Assembly: GCA_947483545.1 (NCBI GenBank)
Contig: CANKNP010000262.1
Location: forward strand, 1-7,668
From: Deltaproteobacteria bacterium
GTDB lineage: Bacteria > Myxococcota > UBA796 > SXON01
DNA: 7,668 bases
Direction: 5' to 3'
Shown in pieces: positions 4,625-7,668 of this stretch (positions are counted from its first letter, which is position 1; each line of letters opens with the position of its first letter). The notes under the pieces are model-generated. The model saw only the letters and a program-made list of their open reading frames with translations. It had not been told where the DNA came from and did no database searches. The position numbers were made by a program, and so were the translations under genes.

Positions 4625-5877
4625 ACCGGCGACAACTCCTGGCGTTGGCAGCGGCAGGTTTGCTGGTGCCACGGCGTGGCGGGGCCGACGAACCGGGCAC
4701 GGACCGCAAACTGTTGATCATCTTGTGCCAGGGAGGTTGGGATACCACGCGGCTTTTCCAGCCCGCGTTCGGGAACGACGCGATATCGATGGAGGCCGAC
4801 GCCGTCGCGTACACCGCCGGCGCGCTGACCATCGTCGATTCGCCGGATCGCCCCACCGTGAAGCGCTGGTTTGACGATTACCACGATCGCGTCGCGATCA
4901 TCAACGGCCTGGAGGTCCGGTCGATCACCCACGAACGGTGCCTGCGACTCCTGCTGACGGGCGACGGCGCCTCGGACGCGGACGATTGGCCGTCCATCAT
5001 CGCGGCGAACAGCACAGCCTCCCGCGCGTTGCCGTACCTGGTGCTCTCGGGTCCGGCGTACAACGCGACATATACGCGCCTGGTGGTGCGCGTCGGAGAG
5101 GCTGGCCAGCTCCCGGACCTGCTGTCGGGCGAGGCGGTCGCGCGGGCCCACGCGGAGGTGGAGTTGCCGTCCGAGACGAGCGCGGATCTACAAACTGCGC
5201 TGCTTCAAGCCAGGTTGGCTGGGGCGCGGGCCCTCGCCGGGCAGGGGGGTGAGGCGGCATATCTCTCGGCCTACGACGCCTCGCTCGGAGACTTGGAGTC
5301 CCTGCGGGCGTCGGGGGCGATCGATTTGGCGGGCGAGCAGCAGGACGAGCTTTGCGGGGGGGTGGCGGGCCAGATTCAGGTGGCAATGGACGCGTTCGAG
5401 GGGGATCTGGCCCGCTGCGCGATGATCCAGTACCTTGGAAACTGCGGCCCCAATTGGGACCAGCACTCCGATTTGGCCCACCAGTCGATCAATTTCGAGG
5501 AGCTGTTTCAACATCTGGACATCGTGATGGACGAGCTGCTCACCCGCACGGGGGCGAGCGGCGCCCCCTTGATCGAGGAGGTCACGGTGTTGGTCTGCTC
5601 GGAGATGGGCCGGCACCCGCAGCTCAATGTGCAGGGTGGAAAGGACCACTGGACCTATACATCCTGCATGTTGTTCGGCGCGGGGATCCGCGGGGATGTG
5701 ACCGTCGGTGGGTATGACACCTCGGCATTTGGCGTCCGCGTAGACCTGGAGACCGGAGCCGAGGATCCCGATGGCACCTCGCTCCTCCCCACCCACCTGG
5801 GCGCAACGCTCTATGCGTTGGCCGGCATGGGTGAGGGCCTTGTGGACGCGGATCCGATCCGCGCGGTGATCGCATGA
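4621..5877 (+). CDS. DUF1501 family exported protein (alkaline phosphatase-like fold)
   Basis: The GTG at 4621 overlaps the previous stop (GTGA) and is followed directly by a Tat-like signal, MNRRQLLALAAAGLLVP. The product is 418 residues, ordinary for the family. DUF1501 signatures are in order: LIILCQGGWD (32-41), NWDQHS (278-283, the WD.H motif), CSEMGRHPQLN (326-336) and GGKDHW (339-344), followed by LFGAGIRG. DUF1501 proteins are distantly related to the alkaline phosphatase/sulfatase superfamily, and the Asp/His residues above sit where metal ligands are expected. The reaction is not known. The RR signal suggests export as a folded, cofactor-bearing protein. Adjacent DUF1549/DUF1592 heme proteins are the usual genomic partners. 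A start further upstream (frame open from 4531) would lose the signal peptide and overlap the neighbour deeply. Confidence 0.9.
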   Translation: MNRRQLLALAAAGLLVPRRGGADEPGTDRKLLIILCQGGWDTTRLFQPAFGNDAISMEADAVAYTAGALTIVDSPDRPTVKRWFDDYHDRVAIINGLEVRSITHERCLRLLLTGDGASDADDWPSIIAANSTASRALPYLVLSGPAYNATYTRLVVRVGEAGQLPDLLSGEAVARAHAEVELPSETSADLQTALLQARLAGARALAGQGGEAAYLSAYDASLGDLESLRASGAIDLAGEQQDELCGGVAGQIQVAMDAFEGDLARCAMIQYLGNCGPNWDQHSDLAHQSINFEELFQHLDIVMDELLTRTGASGAPLIEEVTVLVCSEMGRHPQLNVQGGKDHWTYTSCMLFGAGIRGDVTVGGYDTSAFGVRVDLETGAEDPDGTSLLPTHLGATLYALAGMGEGLVDADPIRAVIA

Positions 5878-6170
5878 TCCTGCTGCTCCTCGCCTGCGCG
5901 CCCAAGCCGGCGCCGGTGGCTGAGATCACTTGGGACGGTTGGGCGCACGGATTTTTCGTCTCGTACTGTGGGGCTTGTCACTCGGCCACGACCCCCGACC
6001 GCCACGGGGCGCCCGAGTCTGTGACGTTCGACACCGAGGAGGAGGCCATCGCCCAGGCCAGCGCGATCCGCGCCGCCGTCTTGGACAATGGGACGATGCC
6101 CATCGCGGCCGGGGTTTTCCCAGAGGATTTGGAGCGCTTGCGGGTGTGGGTGGAGGGGGTAGGAGGGTAA
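5874..6170 (+). CDS. Very small cytochrome c-like lipoprotein
   Basis: The ATG at 5874 overlaps the DUF1501 stop (ATGA). The 98-residue product opens MILLLLAC, a minimal signal peptide with lipobox Cys8 and no positive N-terminus, followed by a Pro-rich linker. CGACH at 32-36 is a c-type heme attachment site with His36 as the proximal ligand. NGTMP places Met75 as the likely distal ligand, and ERLRVWVEGVGG fits the final helix of class I cytochrome c domains. It should be an anchored one-heme electron carrier. As the last gene of the operon, it may exchange electrons with the CxxCH lipoprotein at 2978-4624. No upstream in-frame start exists before a stop, so the short leader appears real. Confidence 0.83.
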   Translation: MILLLLACAPKPAPVAEITWDGWAHGFFVSYCGACHSATTPDRHGAPESVTFDTEEEAIAQASAIRAAVLDNGTMPIAAGVFPEDLERLRVWVEGVGG

Positions 6171-6195
6171 TTGCGAGCTTCAAAGCTGGAGCCAC

Positions 6196-7578
6196 CTACC
6201 TCATCGCCGTCGCCCCGCCCACCGCCGACACCCACGGGTCATCCGGGGTGAAAAACACACCGTCCGGACCGGCAGGCGCGCTGAGGTCCCCGAACCTTGG
6301 ATCCGCCTCCGCGCACCCCCTCGCCAGCTCCTCAAACTCCCGGTCCCCGACAGGATCCGTGTGGTGGACGGTGCAGGTCCCAAGCACAAAGTCCATCGGT
6401 GACCACGCGTCCAGGCCAACCTCCGCATCCGACAGCACCACGTCGTCGATGACCCCCTCGATCCCCGACTCTCCGCCGACCTCGATCGCCGCCTGGCGCG
6501 GTCCGATCACCGTGATCCTGGAGAGCGTGACGTCCAACCATGCGTTCTCGGTCGCGTTCAGGTAGATCCCTGCCTCCTTTGCGTCGAGGATGACGTTGTC
6601 TTCAAGGCGCAGGCCCGACAGGCCGTGCCCCCACTGGTCCGTGGCGTGGATGCCGTTCGACCGGGTCGCGAACACGAGGTTTCCTGTCACCGTGGCCGGA
6701 CTCGCGAGCTCGATCCCCCAGTTCGTGTTGAACACCACGTTGTTGGCGACCGTCACGCTGCCCATGCGGTCCTTGATGTTGATGCCGTCGTGACGGGTGG
6801 AGAGCGGGTGGGTGCAGTCGTGGATGAGGTTGTTCTCGACCACGATGACCTCGTGGGCGTCGAGATCGTGGCCCTCCGCCCCGCCGATGTAGATGCACTC
6901 GCCGACCTGATCCCACACGTGGTTGTTGCGGACCACGAACGAGGTCGAGGGAAGCCCGGACCGCGAGGCGTAATCGAGCATGATCGCCGGGGTACCGCGG
7001 TTGTCATGCACGAGGTTGTTCTCGATCACGACATCGTCGCCCGCGCGCCAGTAGATGCCCTTGTCCTTGCTGCCTGTGACGTCGAACCCTCGCACGGTGA
7101 TGCGGCTGCGCGCGACGTTGTCGTAGCTTGTGAGAATGCCGGGGACGACCGCGCGTGCATCGCCGGCGTCCACCCAGCCAGAGGCGTTTCGGCTGTGGTG
7201 CCCGTCCAGCACGATTCGGTAGGGCCCGGTGTCGGTGCGAAGGATGTCGAGCCGCTCCGGCCAGACACCCCCCGCGTTGAAGATCACGAGCACGTCCCCA
7301 TCGGCGACATCGTCGTCGAGCACGTCCCAGTCGGGCGTGGTCCATGGGGAGCCCGAAGTGCCGTCCCCGCCGGTGACGTCGGCGTCCACGTACCGGGTGG
7401 TCCTCGGGGTGGGATCCTCGGTCGGCGTCGCGGAGATCAAACACTGGCAAGGGGTGCACTCGCCGGCCTCGCAAAGCGTGACGCCGTGCCCATCGTCGCA
7501 GGGACAGGGGGCTTCGGCGCGTGGGCAACCCGAGAGCAGGGGCGAGAGGACGAGCCAGCAGCGGGTGGGAACGGGCAT
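6196..7578 (-). CDS. Right-handed parallel beta-helix lipoprotein
   Basis: The ATG at 7578 gives 460 residues starting MPVPTRCWLVLSPLLSGC, a type II signal peptide with lipobox Cys18. A Cys-rich segment follows (CPCDDGHGVTLCEAGECTPC, about 25-46), then YVDADVTGGDGTSGSPW (63-79). That motif opens many secreted beta-helix proteins. From about residue 155 to 400 the sequence has repeated turns of the form (V/I).NN.(V/I)....G(I): VVIENNLVHDN, FVVRNNHVWDQ, VIVVENNLIHDC, VTVANNVVFNTNWGI, LRLEDNVILDAKEAGI. This is the pectate-lyase-like fold with Asn ladders. The C-terminus ends with an ADPRFGDLSAPAG-type segment common in such proteins. It is likely surface-anchored and may bind or cleave a polysaccharide; no catalytic residues were identified. 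It converges on the heme/DUF1501 operon with only 25 bases between them. No clear Shine-Dalgarno is seen. Confidence 0.88.
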   Translation of the reverse strand: MPVPTRCWLVLSPLLSGCPRAEAPCPCDDGHGVTLCEAGECTPCQCLISATPTEDPTPRTTRYVDADVTGGDGTSGSPWTTPDWDVLDDDVADGDVLVIFNAGGVWPERLDILRTDTGPYRIVLDGHHSRNASGWVDAGDARAVVPGILTSYDNVARSRITVRGFDVTGSKDKGIYWRAGDDVVIENNLVHDNRGTPAIMLDYASRSGLPSTSFVVRNNHVWDQVGECIYIGGAEGHDLDAHEVIVVENNLIHDCTHPLSTRHDGINIKDRMGSVTVANNVVFNTNWGIELASPATVTGNLVFATRSNGIHATDQWGHGLSGLRLEDNVILDAKEAGIYLNATENAWLDVTLSRITVIGPRQAAIEVGGESGIEGVIDDVVLSDAEVGLDAWSPMDFVLGTCTVHHTDPVGDREFEELARGCAEADPRFGDLSAPAGPDGVFFTPDDPWVSAVGGATAMR

Positions 7579-7589
7579 GGGGGGGCAGC

Positions 7590-7668
7590 TTAGCTGATGC
7601 CTGCTCGGCTTCGCTGGCTTCTTTGCCGCGCAAAAGCCACCCCGATCCCCACCAGCGCCCCCGCCACC
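7590..7668 (-). CDS. C-terminal end of a protein with a hydrophobic tail (runs off right edge)
   Basis: The minus frame entering at 7667 reads 25 residues, VAGALVGIGVAFARQRSQRS then RAGIS, to a TAA at 7592-7590. It is a hydrophobic Gly/Ala/Val stretch followed by a basic cluster. This could be a final transmembrane helix or a C-terminal sorting tail. The stop lies 11 bases before the beta-helix ATG, so the two may be cotranscribed. Only the tail is visible, so no family can be named. Confidence 0.45.
   Translation of the reverse strand, partial: VAGALVGIGVAFARQRSQRSRAGIS

Noticed and set aside
2783..4672. Long minus-strand ORF of 629 residues
   Set aside because: It is the antisense shadow of the CxxCH lipoprotein. 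Long antisense frames are expected in GC-rich genes, and its translation is low-complexity Gly/Arg/His-rich.
6171..6195. Bidirectional terminator between the convergent genes
   Set aside because: Only a 5-bp AGCTT/AAGCT stem with a two-base loop is present and there is no T-tract on either strand.
6625..7593. Plus-strand ORF of 322 residues
   Set aside because: It is antisense to the beta-helix lipoprotein, with biased Val/Asp/His-rich composition and no motif; the minus-strand frame has a lipobox and solenoid repeats.

Overview
The window is GC-rich DNA encoding exported proteins: four lipobox lipoproteins on the plus strand, one on the minus strand, a DUF1501 protein with a Tat-like signal, and two CxxCH heme sites. 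DUF1549/DUF1592-type heme lipoproteins paired with DUF1501 proteins, cysteine-rich small lipoproteins and beta-helix lipoproteins suggest a Myxococcota-like (or Planctomycete-like) chromosome. This assignment rests on gene content alone.

Layout. Positions 1-621 (minus) hold the N-terminal part of a DUF445 membrane-associated protein that runs off the left edge. Positions 622-1130 are non-coding and structured: a distant inverted repeat, seven tandem 13-bp units (752-842) and two strong inverted-repeat structures (899-972, 980-1019). Positions 1077-1452 carry what looks like a decayed toxin-antitoxin pair: a small helical protein (1131-1346) overlapped by a truncated N-terminus of an AbiEii-type nucleotidyltransferase (1336-1452). 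A cysteine-rich lipoprotein follows (1469-1810).

The most unusual feature is a 305-bp element (1869-2173). It has 15-bp terminal inverted repeats (14/15 match) and is flanked by 12-bp direct repeats (11/12 match). Its only reading frame is a shortened minus-strand gene of the 23S rRNA intervening-sequence / four-helix-bundle family, and period-7 repeats flank that reading frame. The right end of the element abuts the first gene of the next operon and seems to supply part of its TTG start codon.

Positions 2172-6170 form a tightly coupled plus-strand operon of four genes, each overlapping the next by 4 bases (GTGA, GTGA, ATGA): an unknown lipoprotein, a CxxCH lipoprotein of the DUF1549/DUF1592 type, a DUF1501 protein and a very small cytochrome c-like lipoprotein. 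All four are predicted to act outside the cytoplasm, probably as one redox-linked surface or periplasmic system of unknown substrate. Convergent to it on the minus strand are a beta-helix lipoprotein (6196-7578) and, 11 bases upstream of that, the C-terminal end of a protein with a hydrophobic tail (7590-7668).
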